Shown piece after piece: positions 11,343 to 22,334 of a stretch of DNA of 64,000 bases. Source of the stretch: Volvariella volvacea V23. Taxonomy: Eukaryota; Basidiomycota; Agaricomycetes; Agaricales; Pluteaceae. The first letter of the stretch is position 1, and each line of letters opens with the position of its first letter. Under the pieces are notes generated by a model. That model was given only the letters and a program-made list of their open reading frames with translations, was not told the origin of the DNA and ran no database searches. The translations under genes and the position numbers were made by a program. The stretch is from the NCBI GenBank assembly GCA_000349905.1, contig KB722755.1, positions 236,778 to 300,777 of the forward strand, given 5' to 3'.

Positions 11343-12723
11343 TTACAACAGAGATGGTATGCGTTGACCTCCATTCAATCGTATATTTTCACCATTCACA
11401 TAGCTGCACTCGAGGATCCACCTGACCGTAGCCGCAAACTCGTGTGGCTTGCCGTATCTATTGGGGAATAGTAGTCCCATTTCCGTCAAGCCTTTATGAA
11501 CTCTTTCCGGAAATCTATCCGTCAAGGGTGTTCTGAATAGTCCAGGTGAGATTGTGACTACGCGAATGCCGTACGGTGCACAGTCCCTTGCCATTGGGAG
11601 TGACATCGATCGTAGAGCCCCTTTAGTTGCTGCATATGCTGATGTCCCTGGCGGTCCGTCGTACTGCCGTGCCCGAGATAATTGAATCAGCAAGGTAATG
11701 ACAGGACCATTGACAGTGAGCAAGGCGTTGAAGAATGTGTACTCACGGCGACTTCACTAGAGACCATGATGACCACGCCACGTTCACCATCACATTCGGC
11801 GTCCGGTGGAACCTTGACCAGGTGTTTGAGTGTTAATCTTGTGAGGTGGAATGTCCCGCTGAGGTTGACCGCAACCAAGCGATCCCATAGTGACTGCGGA
11901 TGCATTGTTCCCTTGCGGTTAATCATCTAAAGGAAGATTCTGTAAGCTATCCTTTTCCTCGGAGAACTAATTAATTATATCGACGAAAGCGATAACAGAA
12001 CTGGAACAACTGGCGCACCCAAGCTCCATGCTCAAGTCGTGCCAGTGTGTTCAATGCCGCGGATATTACTGAAACCGTGCCGAACACGCGATAACAACTC
12101 GCAAACACGCTGGGCGCCAATCAATAACCAAGTAGAGAATAGGCGACGCAAAACTGGTACCCCATCAAGACACCGAATAACTCACTAATGCAGGTATCCC
12201 GAACCCAGCACAATTGATCACCCCACCCAACGCCGCTCCGGTTTCTTTTGTCCATTCCACTGTGAGGTTTACGGCATGCTCAATCTGTTCAAGCTGGGCA
12301 ACATCCGTCTTGATAAAAAGCACTCGATTTGACCCCTCCTTTCCATTTCTTGATGGTGATGACGATGAAGCGGCGGATGGTGTACTCGTGCTGATGCTCG
12401 TGTCAATAGACGCCAATACCTGAGGTAGGTGTGACGATTGTGAAGGCTGAATGTCCTGGACGGAACTTGGCGGTGGACTTAGGTCGAGCACTGCGACATA
12501 GGCGCCTTCTTTTAATAGGCCCTCTAGAGTTGCCAGACCGAGGCCAGATGACCTATTGACCGCAGCTCAGTTGTCAGCAATGAATGCGAAATTTTGCTCG
12601 TGGACGAGGTAAACGCCCATGGAGGATGCCAGTGGCGTTAATGAAGGAATGAAAGTGGTCATAAAGGAGATTTATAGCTACTGACCCTCCAGATAGGATG
12701 AAAGTTCTATTCGCGATCTTCAT
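11343..12723 (-). CDS. HSD10-like short-chain dehydrogenase/reductase, copy B
   Basis: This is an NAD(P)-dependent Rossmann oxidoreductase of the classical SDR family, closest in pattern to 3-hydroxyacyl-CoA dehydrogenase type 2 (HSD17B10). The start is MKIANRTFILSGG at 12723. An intron splits the cofactor glycine motif (SGG / SSGLGLAT). The acidic VAVLD follows beta-2. There is an unusual Ser-rich insert (STSTPSAASSSSPSRNGKEG) in the region after it. Then come TDVAQLEQIEHAV, GGVINCAGFG, DRLVAVNLSGTFHLTRL, MVSS, the active site TSAYAATKGAL (YxxxK), ISPGLFRTPL and VNGENIRLNGG. Between GIPAL and MINRKGTMHPQSLW I place a long intron of about 250 nt, or a missed exon. It is tandem with copy A. 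The substrate is unknown. Confidence 0.85.
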
Positions 12724-13694
12724 GATGGTGGTAAAGGGTAGGACAGCCGAGCTTCGAGTGGGGCGCTGATCACCTCGTTTCGTAACAGATATTATCTGAG
12801 ACTTGAATAATCCCGCGCAGGAACCTAGATTTAGCTCGAGAGCATCATAAATATGGCATAAGACACTCACCCAGCTCGGGTTGTGCTCCCAACGGCAAGC
12901 TAGCCACGAACGTTCAAGAAGCAAAAAGTAGTGTTTGAGTTCTTCGAGTCCCTTAGGGGCTCTTGAAGCATAATATACGCATTGCACGGATTCGGTTATG
13001 ATATACCCATGGGACCATCAACATGCATGGATCTCGGAAAAGCCGGTCTTAGCTCCTAACGGAGGGAAGACTGAAATGGATGGAAAGGATGGGGGGTCTA
13101 GGTGGCCGTGGGGCCATGTCCCGGAGGGGATGTGGTGCATATGGGCCCTTCAGACGTGTGCATAATAACCCACTGTTGGTAGCTTAACGGCGGTGACGCC
13201 TCTGAATTCCAGTTTTTTCGATCAGGCGGCAGGCAGCCTGGGGAGGGGGGAGGCCAAGCAGGGTAGGCCCCTCGCAAGGGTGACATGTCAAAAGAATCGG
13301 CTACTTCAAAAAAACTTCCTTCTCAGAAGGTATGGAAGCTGATTTTTGGTTAATGAAATTCATACAAGGCCAGGTACTGCATTTTGTTCCTCGAGCTCCT
13401 GTACGTATTATCAAGCTGCTAATGGGTGCAGTTCCTCCAAAATGCTCGAGACAGGTAGAAAGACCAACCTCTCCTTTCGCGTCTTCCAATTCATGACCAC
13501 AAGGAGGAAGGTTGATGACGTCCCGTTATTCCCTTGACACGCGACACACTATTCCGTCCCTTGATGGTATACAGGGACTGCGGCTAGAGTGCGGCCTATT
13601 TTGGAATGTAAGAAAGTCGGTGGTTGATATCCTCCGACCACCCTCAGGATTCAGGTCCCCTTTCGTCGGTACCTTCCGCTTTTCTTCTCATCTC
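12724..13694. other. Intergenic, no gene supported
   Basis: There are open frames up to 137 codons on the minus strand (12574-12987), but this frame runs over the first exon and promoter of the downstream SDR and has no domain. The segment 13080-13280 is locally G-rich on the plus strand. I see no RNA gene. Confidence 0.4.
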
Positions 13695-14197
13695 TTACTC
13701 GACTCCATCAAAGCTTTTGTCTCGCTTATCTGATCCCTAAGGAGACCAACAACAGCTGAACGTGGAGGTCACGCGAGGCTCGTGGAGGGTGTACATACAT
13801 TACCGTAGCGAGAAGCTTCTTATAGAATGATATAGTTTTGAGTCCGAGTCGGGATTTTCGATGTTCCCATCGCTTGACAGCAACGGGCGCTTGCCTTGGC
13901 TTCGTGTATTTCTCCTCTACCGATGATGGTCGGTAATATTCACGCACGACGTGTATGTCGTTCCTCCTGTCTCAGTCACCCTAAGTGAGTCATTGCATAG
14001 AGTCGCTTGATGCGTTCATATTTAGAGAGCAGGAAGACAGCCACGAGCCACGAGATGCGAGACACGAGACAGGCCACAAGGCAAAGTAGTGATTGGACAC
14101 CACAGCGATTCCCATCGGTGCTCTCGTAGCACCGACGTAGCATTGGGTTCAACTTGATGCCGTAGATCACAACGGCTGGGAGATAGATGTCAGTCAT
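13695..14197 (-). CDS. Candidate small membrane protein, three exons (weak)
   Basis: I do not recognise this gene. An ATG at 14197 opens MTDIYLPAVVIYGIKLNPML, followed by a hydrophobic segment SLLCLVACLVSRISWLVAVF and LSKYERIKRLYAMTHL. A GT-AG intron of about 63 nt then joins EEKYTKPRQAPVAVKRWEH and KTISFYKKLLAT. A second intron of about 67 nt joins GSDKRDKSFDGVE and a TAA at 13695. Both joins keep frame and have sizes typical of the window, which is the only support. One TM segment and a basic C-terminal half are visible. It could be chance open frames. Confidence 0.28.
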
Positions 14198-14454
14198 GCT
14201 AGTCTGGCATGGTCATTGTGGGTACTGAGAAGACGGGCAAAACGCCTGCCGACAGGTCATCAATTTGTTGCATAAACGTTGACATTTTGACATTCGAAGG
14301 TGAGGTACTGTATGATGGCCATGACTCTAACTGGGGTGGCAGCATAATTGCGTCAACAACGGACATACCTAATAAAGTGTGTAAGAGGTGAGCATTAACC
14401 CGAAGGTACGAGGCGAGCCTACCAATAAGTCAAGACTACCGACATACGGATTAT

Positions 14455-15375
14455 TTACAACTTCCCAGGTAACCTGCCAGCACCACTCAATCTGATCGTC
14501 TCACCATTCACATACGGACATTCCAGAATCCATCTTACTGTTTTAGCAAACTCTGGTGGTTGACCGAATCTCCTGGGATATACAATTCCATTGGTTTCCA
14601 AACTACGACGTGTCTTGTCGGGGAATTGGGCGGTCATGCTGCTCTCGAAAACGCCAGGTGCAATGGTCACAACGCGTACACCGTGACGGGAGAGATCTCG
14701 TGCCATTGGTAGAGTCATCGACCTGAGGGCGCCCTTGGAAGCGGAGTATGCTGTTTGTCCGGGCTGGCCTTCGAACTAGATAAGATAAAAAGACGCGTCA
14801 GATCAAAACACGAGTGCCTGGAATTCTTGCATGTGCGAAGGATAAAAATATCGCTTACAGCTGCTGCACTTGATACAAATATAATGACACCACGTTCTCC
14901 ATCAGGCCCATCCTCGGGCTTAACTTTCACCAGATGCTTCAACGCTAATCGTGAGAGGTTGAATGATCCCGTAAGATTAACCGCCAGCACAAACTCCCAC
15001 AAATCGAGCGAATGCGGGTTATTCTCAGCATCAATGATCTTTGCCGCTGAAGCTACACCCGCACAATTCACAACTCCACCTAACCGCGCTCCTGTTTGCT
15101 CCGTCCACTGCACAGCTCCTTCAACGGCTTGTTCGACTTGCTCGTTTTTGGTGATATCAAGTTTGAAGAACTTGACACGAGAAGAAGAAGCTAGCTCTGC
15201 TGGTGGAGGAGAGCGATCCAATACGGCGACATAGGCTTTGACTTCCAACAAGTCCAACACCGTGGCCAATCCAAGCCCGGAAGATCTAATGCCGGCATTA
15301 GCCTAACTCTAAGCACAGAATCAGCTTGAGCACTCACCCTCCAGAGACAATGAACGTCCTGTTTTCAGTTCTCAT
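14455..15375 (-). CDS. HSD10-like short-chain dehydrogenase/reductase, copy A
   Basis: This is a classical SDR resembling 3-hydroxyacyl-CoA dehydrogenase type 2. It starts MRTENRTFIVSGG at 15375; a roughly 53-nt intron follows inside the glycine motif and exon 2 resumes SSGLGLATVLDLLE, exactly as in copy B. Visible motifs are VAVLDRSPPP, LDITKNEQVEQAVEGAV, GGVVNCAGVASAAKII, EFVLAVNLTGSFNLSRLAL, FVSSAA, the active site TAYSASKGALRSM, VTIAPGVFESSM and VNGETIRLSGAGRLPGKL, then TAA at 14455. An intron of about 90 nt separates SSAA from FEGQPGQTAYSA. It has no Ser-rich insert. No mitochondrial presequence is obvious. The pair is head to tail with about 1.7 kb between. Confidence 0.88.
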
Positions 15376-15620
15376 GATAGCTTCTCAAGCACAATACGAG
15401 TTACGGTCAGAAAGAGCTCACAGACGGTTTTACATCCGGCACACAAACGGGTCCCCGCATTACCGGTACCGGCTTAAAGTTGTAATTGATTACATAAGCA
15501 AATTATTTCGTCAGCTTTCGGTTCAAGGCCGTCGGATTTCTCATCCATCGACGACTATTGGTCCAAGCACAAGAACGCTAGCTCGTTGACCTTCTCACTC
15601 TCTCTTTACCATCTTCCACC

Positions 15621-16268
15621 ATGTTGCGCCCGCTTGCTCGCTCTTCAGTCAGTTTTATCGTTTGCGGACCTACCTACGAGCCTCGTGCTGACCGTTCCTC
15701 GATTGCTCATCCAGATGTCACTTTTGCGCTCCGCGGTAGCGCCATCACTGTTCCATCGCGTCCCAGCACGCTTTCTCTCGCAAGAAGTTCGCGCACAACT
15801 CGACAAGGCGGTGAAGGGGAGCCCCGTTGTGTTGTTCATGAAGGGAACACCGGAGCAACCGCAATGCGGATTCTCTCGGGCCGTGGTGCAACTTTTGGAC
15901 GTGCATGAGGTCCCACCGGAGAAGATGACGACTTACAATGTGCTTGAGGACCCGGAGCTGAGGAGTGCCATCAAGGAATACTCGTACGCCTACTTCAACT
16001 TTTTTCTCTTGTTGATGCTGACGGAGACTTGTCCGCCAAGTGATTGGCCAACAATCCCACAACTATACGTCAACGGCGAATTCATCGGTGGATGCGATAT
16101 CCTCATGGGTAGTGAGTAGTGAATTATTCTATTAGTGTGAGTATTACTTCTATCATTCTAGTGCACAAAAGTGGCGAGCTCGAAACCCTCCTTGAGCAAA
16201 ACAACATTATTCCTCCATTACCCCAAGAATCTCAAGCTTCAATCGAGAGCAAACCCGCGTCTGCATAG
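15621..16268 (+). CDS. GRX5: Mitochondrial monothiol glutaredoxin Grx5
   Basis: Grx5 is the mitochondrial CGFS glutaredoxin that passes [2Fe-2S] clusters from the Isu scaffold. Exon 1 (15621-15647) gives MLRPLARSS; a 67-nt intron with branch ctgac leads in phase 0 to [20 protein letters not shown], together a basic presequence. If exon 1 is not coding, the start is 15715. Then come [17 protein letters not shown] (cluster and glutathione-binding Cys), a cis-Pro segment [18 protein letters not shown] split by an intron after EYS, CDILM, and [12 protein letters not shown]. The stop is TAG at 16266. It is convergent with ZIM17, 114 bp away. Confidence 0.93.
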
Positions 16269-16382
16269 ATTGCTTAATACCTAATAGACTATGATATCTA
16301 TTTCATGTTGCTTAGCACTACTCATCATTTTGCATAAAATGGCAAACTGACCTTAAAACAACAACAACGGAGCAGAGCGTAT

Positions 16383-16968
16383 TCACTCAAAGTATTCTAT
16401 CGCACCACCTTGACCAACTCGTCCTCGTCTAACCTTCTCTCCTTTGGCGCGTACCAGGTCTTCGACCGTTCTCAGCTTCCCTTCTTCCGTACTCTCCTTA
16501 AACCAACCCAAATGGTCAGCGATCAAATGTCTGTACGAATAGCTAAGCATCATCGCACTTGAGACAATTCAACGCTACGTACCTGTTATGACATCCAGGG
16601 CACTCCACCAACACGATCCCTCTCTCATAGGATCGCTTGGTAAACTCATGAGTCGATCTTGTCCCACAATCCTCCACCGTACAAGTGAACGTCAGCGACA
16701 ATTTTGGTTCGACGCGCCCAGGAAGGGCTTGGCTTGTCACAGTATCGCCCGAAGATGCGCTTGAATCCGCTGGAGCATCGAGGTATGCATCTGCGTTTGG
16801 GGTATTGGAGTTGGCGGAGTTGAACCTTTGTATTGAGCTTGAGAATGCTCGACTGGGATACGTTGGACGCGCAAGTCGGATGAGACTTGCCGACGACGAA
16901 CGAGGGACAGTTAAAGAGCGTAGTTGTGCTGAACGGCCAGCATGACGAAGAAATCGCAAGGACAGCAT
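16383..16968 (-). CDS. ZIM17: Zim17/Hep1 DNL-type zinc finger protein
   Basis: Zim17 (Hep1, Tim15) keeps mitochondrial Hsp70 soluble for protein import and Fe-S assembly. Start MLSLRFLRHAGRSAQLRSL at 16968 gives an arginine-rich presequence; an in-frame ATG at 17016 is possible but gives a poorer one. The zinc finger reads LTFTCTVEDCGTRSTHEF, then VLVECPGCHNR, an intron of about 50 nt, and HLIADHLGWFKESTEEGKL. The first knuckle is C-x4-C, one loop longer than the usual C-x2-C. The C-terminus is basic (GERVRRGRVGQ-like) and ends YFE, TGA at 16383. The DNL motif is here the ADHLGWF element. Convergent with GRX5. Confidence 0.92.
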
Positions 16969-18102
16969 TTGGCGTTGCGGAAAGAGGTGCAGCAATTTCT
17001 CTCCAGCCACCGTCATGTGAGCAGTACTAAATATGGATAAAGGAGCTCACGGTGTCCTCAGCTAACAGTGCCTGATCGAAGTCGACATCCTCAGGCTGCT
17101 CCTGTCCTTTTTGATACCAAGGAGCCTCTATTTCACGCAGTGCTTATCCATGCAGTATCAACCTTAGCTGTGCTACAGAATACGGGTCTGGATCCCTCTT
17201 GGTTGGGCTGATCCTCCCATCGGTGCATAGTCCAATTCCAGTTGGTGCCGTGTAGTGTTCGGTCGTAAATACTTTTTGCGCTCAACTCATTCTCCCTGGG
17301 TATTACAATCCCTCCTTCCCGGTCTTAATCTGACATATATTCATCCTTTATAGGCCATTGGGGTTGCTGTTGGCTGTGAAGCAAGCGGTATCCATATATA
17401 TGGATAAAAGTGTCCACAGTTTCCTCGGCTAGATAAGTGGGCATACGCACCGATCAAGGTGATCTTGCACCTCTCCTGACACCAGGCGGCCAGGTGCTTT
17501 TGCTATGCTCGCTCAATTGTACTCCCCCGATAAGTGAGCATACGACCGGCCACGGATTGAAATTATAAAATTAACTGAGTGCAGCATGGCTTTTCCCTAT
17601 ACTCAGACAGTTGGAGGCGTTACGCGCGTCAATGATGGGGCCTCTCCCTGCTGTATTCCTCGAACGAGTGGGTCGCGGAGGACCCCTTAGATCTGTTGGA
17701 CGGGCCAGTTGAGATAACAAAAAAGCACTGCCCCTGTGTCATGATTCCCTGACACTTAGCGGCCCGTATTATGAATGACACCCACGGTTCTCAAAACCCA
17801 AGTGCAGGCACAGTAAAGTGCCCCACCAAGTGCCGAGATACCTCTTGTGCGGCGAAAAAACTCCTTCGGGGGTATTTCTCGACGAGGCACAGAGCCTTGT
17901 CAACTAATCGAGAGAATAACAGTTAGTGTTGTTAGGGTCGCAGTCCGGGGCAGTGCAAGAAAGTTGCTACTACCATTATTTATTAGACATCGACACCCTC
18001 TGCCAGCTCACCATTCACTCATGCAACATATATCCAGTGTTTTAGCTTAGCGCAAAACACTGAGTACACCCTTCGGACCAGGCCTCACAGCCACAATCAA
18101 CA
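16969..18102. other. Intergenic, 1.1 kb
   Basis: No coding region is supported. It contains a 14-bp palindrome (tccatatatatgga, about 17391-17404) and loosely repeated phrases: atatggataaa followed by tcctcagctaa or tcctcggctag near 17031 and 17397, and gataagt followed by gcatacg near 17433 and 17530. They may be old degenerate repeats. The promoter of the next gene must lie near 17950-18100. Confidence 0.35.
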
Positions 18103-18678
18103 ATGCTCCCACCTCAATGCAGTCATTGTTTCACCAGCGGAGCGAAAATCACCCAACTCCTTATCCGGTCTGGGATCTTCAGCATCCTCGTCATTCCAGT
18201 CGTAACCGTCGTGAACAAATTCAATCCCTTCATCTTACCAGCCCCAATATTCAACCTGCTTCATGTTGCACTCTACCTTTCGCTGCTCTCGTCCGGATTC
18301 AATAAATCGAAGAGAAACACAGAAGCCGGCATAGATGGTGGTCAACACACGCAAAATCCTAGCCGATATATTGATGCAGCATATCGCCCCCTCTTCGAGC
18401 TCCCGCACGTCATCATATCGGTCTTTGATGCCCTGTTGTGGATGTTGGCCCTCGCCATGTCGCTCTATAGCTTGTTTTATAGGGCCAAATCCGTTTCTTT
18501 CGGGTCGACGAACAGTGAAGACAAGCTTTATTTGACTTTAATCGTCTATCGATCAGTTTTTGTGCTTTCTGGAGCTGTGGCATTGTGGAACGTCGTGGTT
18601 ATTGCTATTAAGGAGAGGAATAAGAGGAAGTCTGGAGGAAATGTTAAAGGCCCAAGCGAGCTGGTTATGAGGGTCTAA
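18103..18678 (+). CDS. Four-TM membrane protein of unknown function
   Basis: A single-exon frame of 191 residues, ATG at 18103, TAA-free to TAA/TGA-type stop at 18676-18678. It has four hydrophobic segments, roughly residues 19-38 (LLIRSGIFSILVIPVVTVVN), 48-66 (IFNLLHVALYLSLLSSGF), 104-127 (IISVFDALLWMLALAMSLYS) and 142-167 (LTLIVYRSVFVLSGAVALW). A hydrophilic loop with KSKRNTEAGIDGGQH lies between TM2 and TM3, and a lysine-rich tail (ERNKRKSGG) follows TM4. No family is recognised. Similar small tetraspanning proteins are common in Agaricomycetes. It stands alone, with over 1 kb of non-coding DNA on both sides. Confidence 0.6.
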   Translation: MLPPQCSHCFTSGAKITQLLIRSGIFSILVIPVVTVVNKFNPFILPAPIFNLLHVALYLSLLSSGFNKSKRNTEAGIDGGQHTQNPSRYIDAAYRPLFELPHVIISVFDALLWMLALAMSLYSLFYRAKSVSFGSTNSEDKLYLTLIVYRSVFVLSGAVALWNVVVIAIKERNKRKSGGNVKGPSELVMRV

Positions 18679-20416
18679 TGGATTTGTATTTGTAGTACGT
18701 CTTCTTTTGCTATTCTACTCGGACACTGGATTGATTTTCCCTAGACGATCGCATTCCTTGAGTTCACGACGCTCGTATCGCCTATCTGTATCCGAAGTTA
18801 TTCTGTGGTCCTTCTAGGCTGGTACCCGGGAAGGTGCCACGTCCAACCTTTCAATTGGACATAACCTCTTCAATGTAGCGTTGATCGTAATTGTTTCTCC
18901 CAATGCCAATTTGAGACATTCATTCCTTAATCAGGCTGGAAATAGTCCTTCCGTTAGCTCATAAGTACCAATATTAAATTTCGTGGCTCAGGGTATGCTG
19001 GCTCTTGTAAGAACATCAGGGAGGACTAATACACAACACTAGCTGCGATCCAAGGGAACTTGGATTCTTGACCTGCTATGTTGAACGCACCCCTTCGCAC
19101 CTCATATCGATCTCAGTTTTTACTCTTCTTTTCGTTCAGCATTCGGTTTCTTTATGCCAGTGCATTTCGACAATAGGGACCCTGCACGTCCTCGCTCCAG
19201 GGAACTTTTTAAGGCTTAGCAGGGCAGTCACTGATATGGGATTCTGCCACCAGATCTTCGTACGTCGCCATTACATATTTGTCTAACCACCCCCCCCCCC
19301 CCCCCTACCATTTATAGCTCCTCGACTGGTACCCCTCAGTGAGCCTGACATGGCATATAGGCCGACGAGTCACCATTTTGGCGTCAGAGCTGTGTATTGC
19401 TGGTGCATTACTCGACGGATTTGGCGGCTATGTGCAGTGTTCACCTGCCAAGCCGATAACACAGCAAACAGGGAAGCCGTATTCAAGTATCACAGAGCTT
19501 CTTTCCTTTTACATGCATTATTGACTGCCCCGCATTACAGATGCACCTTTTTCGGAAGAAAATCCTTTCACCTCAGTTTTGACAAACAGGTACTATTACC
19601 TTTACCCAAAGTCTTTTGCAATCAGGGGGCACGAAGGGGCGGTTATTACACCGCCTTTTATTTTGCACAGCCTTCTCAACGTTCTCTTCATCCTAACTTC
19701 CCGATAACAAAACCCAAAGTGATTATTATTCTTGTTAGTCAGGCTTTGGCTTTGGCTGGATTATTGTTCTTGAGGGTGGGCCAGGCTGACGAGCTTGCCC
19801 GTGGTACATATCATTGGTGGAGTGCCATTATCTAGTCTTTTTGCATGCAACATAGCTTAACATTTAACATTAGGATTCGTATAACTCCGTCAGCACTGAC
19901 GTGCTATTACTCTTCCCGACGACGAGGGTTTCTTCCAAAGTGACTTGTTTCTAGTCTGAGACACAATTATTATTGTTGGTTGCATAAGCTCTCGCAATGA
20001 AGAGGAGGAATATACCTTTTTTAGTGCACACTGCCTTCATAATGGTTACAGCCTGATGGTGCTAAATGTACAGACGGAATGACCTACGAGATCCTCTTTT
20101 TGGTTGTTGGCGGTGGAGCTGCATGGGTCGTAGCTATTACTGTGTCTGAGAACATCGGGTTGAGGACAAGGGTCTTCAGGCTCAGAGGAAATTCTGATTC
20201 ATCTTTTTTAGGACCCGAGGTGAGTACATTGGGTCCGGATTTGTGGTCATATAAGTCTGTTTAATATAAGTGTTATTTGTATTCTGTGTTTGACCTGACC
20301 AATCTGTACCATGTCACGGTGGAATAGACGAGGATCTATAGGGTAACATAGAGGCATACTCACGGTCACTGCCCGGGCCGCTTAACCCCCGATGTCACGT
20401 GCATAATTAGTCGTGT
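18679..20416. other. Intergenic, 1.7 kb, with poly-C run
   Basis: No gene is supported. A 161-codon frame (19350-19835) has no domain, and its only protein-like part is a hydrophobic end. A homopolymer of about 16 C occurs at 19290-19305. The region could hide an eroded membrane-protein gene, but I cannot assemble one. Confidence 0.35.
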
Positions 20417-20542
20417 ATGGCGCGTCACTTTTTGCTCCAGTGCTCGCAACTTCCAATGAAGCGCGGTCTGCTCTATCTCATCCGCCTCATTTTTACGTCT
20501 CCGGTCAACTTTCTTCGCTTCGTACTCTACGTGCTTCAAAGG

Positions 20543-22216
20543 ATGAGCTCTGTACGCCGACTGCTGTGGAGCTGGATCTCGGGTCCAGCACCGCGGTCGA
20601 AAACGGTGAGTGGACCGTTTCAATTCAGTTAACTCGAGCTCATTCTATGAAAAGGATAGGATTAAAAGAGCGACACCTGCACTGGTGGAATTGCCTTTAG
20701 AAATTCTAACAGAAATTATGCAGGAGTTATCTTGGAGAGATATTCTACGAGTTAGGCAGGTAAGCGATAGCACTCACGGGCTGTCAGATCATGATTCACG
20801 GTGCTACATTTAGACCTGCAAGTGTCTATTTGGCGCATCTAAAACCAAGTTCGTATGGCAGGCCATCGCCCAAAAGGAGCTTTCTCATAATTCCAACCAC
20901 CCATCCGAACTATTCCTCGAGAGACCAATCAATACTTATACTGCTCAGGAGTTGGAGCGTCTTATTCTTCGTTGGAAGAGTGCGGAGATCGGGTGGACGA
21001 CCGATGATGGTGTTCCAGCTCGTGAACGTAGACTTCAACTCGAACGTTCACCTAGCACTAGAGTGGAATGTATTCACCTTGTGAAGGGAGGTCGATGGCT
21101 GCTCGTAGCACTCAGCTCGGGATCTGTCCTGTTCTACGATCTTGACGAGAAAGATCCCATTCAACGCATTCTCATTCCTCCATCTGGCTCAACAATTGGC
21201 TTGCGCAAGATGGATGTGGACATTGACACCTCTTCTCCGACATTAGCATTCAAACTTGCACTGCTACCAGTCCAAAAAGCCCAAACTATAAGTTATGTGC
21301 TCGAGGTCTGGCATGTGTCTCTTGTCCGTGATACCAACTGCGATACCAAATGCAATACCAACTATGATACCAACTCGGAATCATCCCCGCTTACATTAGT
21401 TGCGCAACGACTCGTGTCTTTCCATCCTGAACCTTATGGTCCCGTCAATGATGTTTCGATCCTTGGTGATCGTTTGGCATATTCTGTGACCGATGAAAAG
21501 GCGTGTTATGCTATCGTCGTTCGTTGGACTGACTTGGAAGAAACACCATCAAATTTCGAGAAATGGGTCCAACCCACAAACTACGGATGGGTGTGGTCAC
21601 TGCTTACCTTCTTGATGTTGTACTTATCTGTCTATAGGTATATGTCTGCCTCCTTCCAGGAGATCGCATCCTTTTCCGCAAAGGGAAGGACATTGGCCTG
21701 TACAACATTCATTCGTTTTTGAAAACAAAACAAATCCCGTCCTATATGTGGGTGAGCCACGGCTCGCCAGCGGTTTGGGTGGCTTCTCCTGAGAGGCGAA
21801 CACACGAAGACTTCCTCACCAGTTATTTCATCTGCAAAGATTCCATTCGAATGGTCACCGCTACCAAGAGAGAAGTACACGGGGTGATTTTCCAACCTCC
21901 TGATGAGATATCGGGTAAGGTCGGGGAGCTTATCACACTTGGAGACATCCCTCATGGATTCTTCGGTGTTGTACCTGCCAACCCATCTTATGGATACCAC
22001 TATTCTGTGCTTTGGTTCAATGCCACGCTCACGCTCATTTATCATCCCTGGCCAGACGAAGGCGATGAGAGCAGTGGATCGTATACCATTGTCCAGAAGC
22101 AATCCACTTATAAAGGAAAGGCAATTACCACATCGGATGTTGGAGCAGGAAGGATAGTTGCGTGGAATCGGAATCAAACTCTTATTCTCTTAGAGCTAGG
22201 ACGATATAACCCATAG
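20543..22216 (+). CDS. F-box protein with beta-rich C-terminal domain
   Basis: F-box proteins are substrate adaptors of SCF ubiquitin ligases. Exon 1 (MSSVRRLLWSWISGPAPRSKT) joins DRIKRATPALVELPLEILTE after a 50-nt intron. The F-box is LPLEILTEIMQELSWRDILR then VRQ, an intron, and TCKCLFGASKTKFVWQAIAQ. After it come ELERLILRWKSAEIGWTT, HLVKGGRWLLVALSSGSVLF, DLDEKDPIQRILIPPSGS and later HFLKTK/SYMWVSHGSPAVWVAS, a pattern like a divergent beta-propeller and common in basidiomycete F-box families. One further intron of about 60 nt lies near 21575-21640. Stop TAG at 22214. In-frame ATGs at 20417 and 20456 would add a hydrophobic N-terminus, which I think is 5' leader. The target protein is unknown. 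Confidence 0.75.
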
Positions 22217-22334
22217 TTCTGCGACTGTAACTAATTATTTACATGCCCCCCACATTCTCACCTCCTTCGAAGCACTCTACGAGCTGGTCGGAGGGCACCA
22301 GTGCCTATATCCCTAATCAACACCTTATGGAAGA

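Noticed and set aside
17391..17404. 14-bp palindrome tccatatatatgga as a transposon end or regulator site
   Set aside because: Single AT-rich palindrome with no matching partner or target-site duplication seen.
19350..19835. 161-codon plus-strand frame with hydrophobic end
   Set aside because: No domain, overlapping frames equally open, no intron model extends it.
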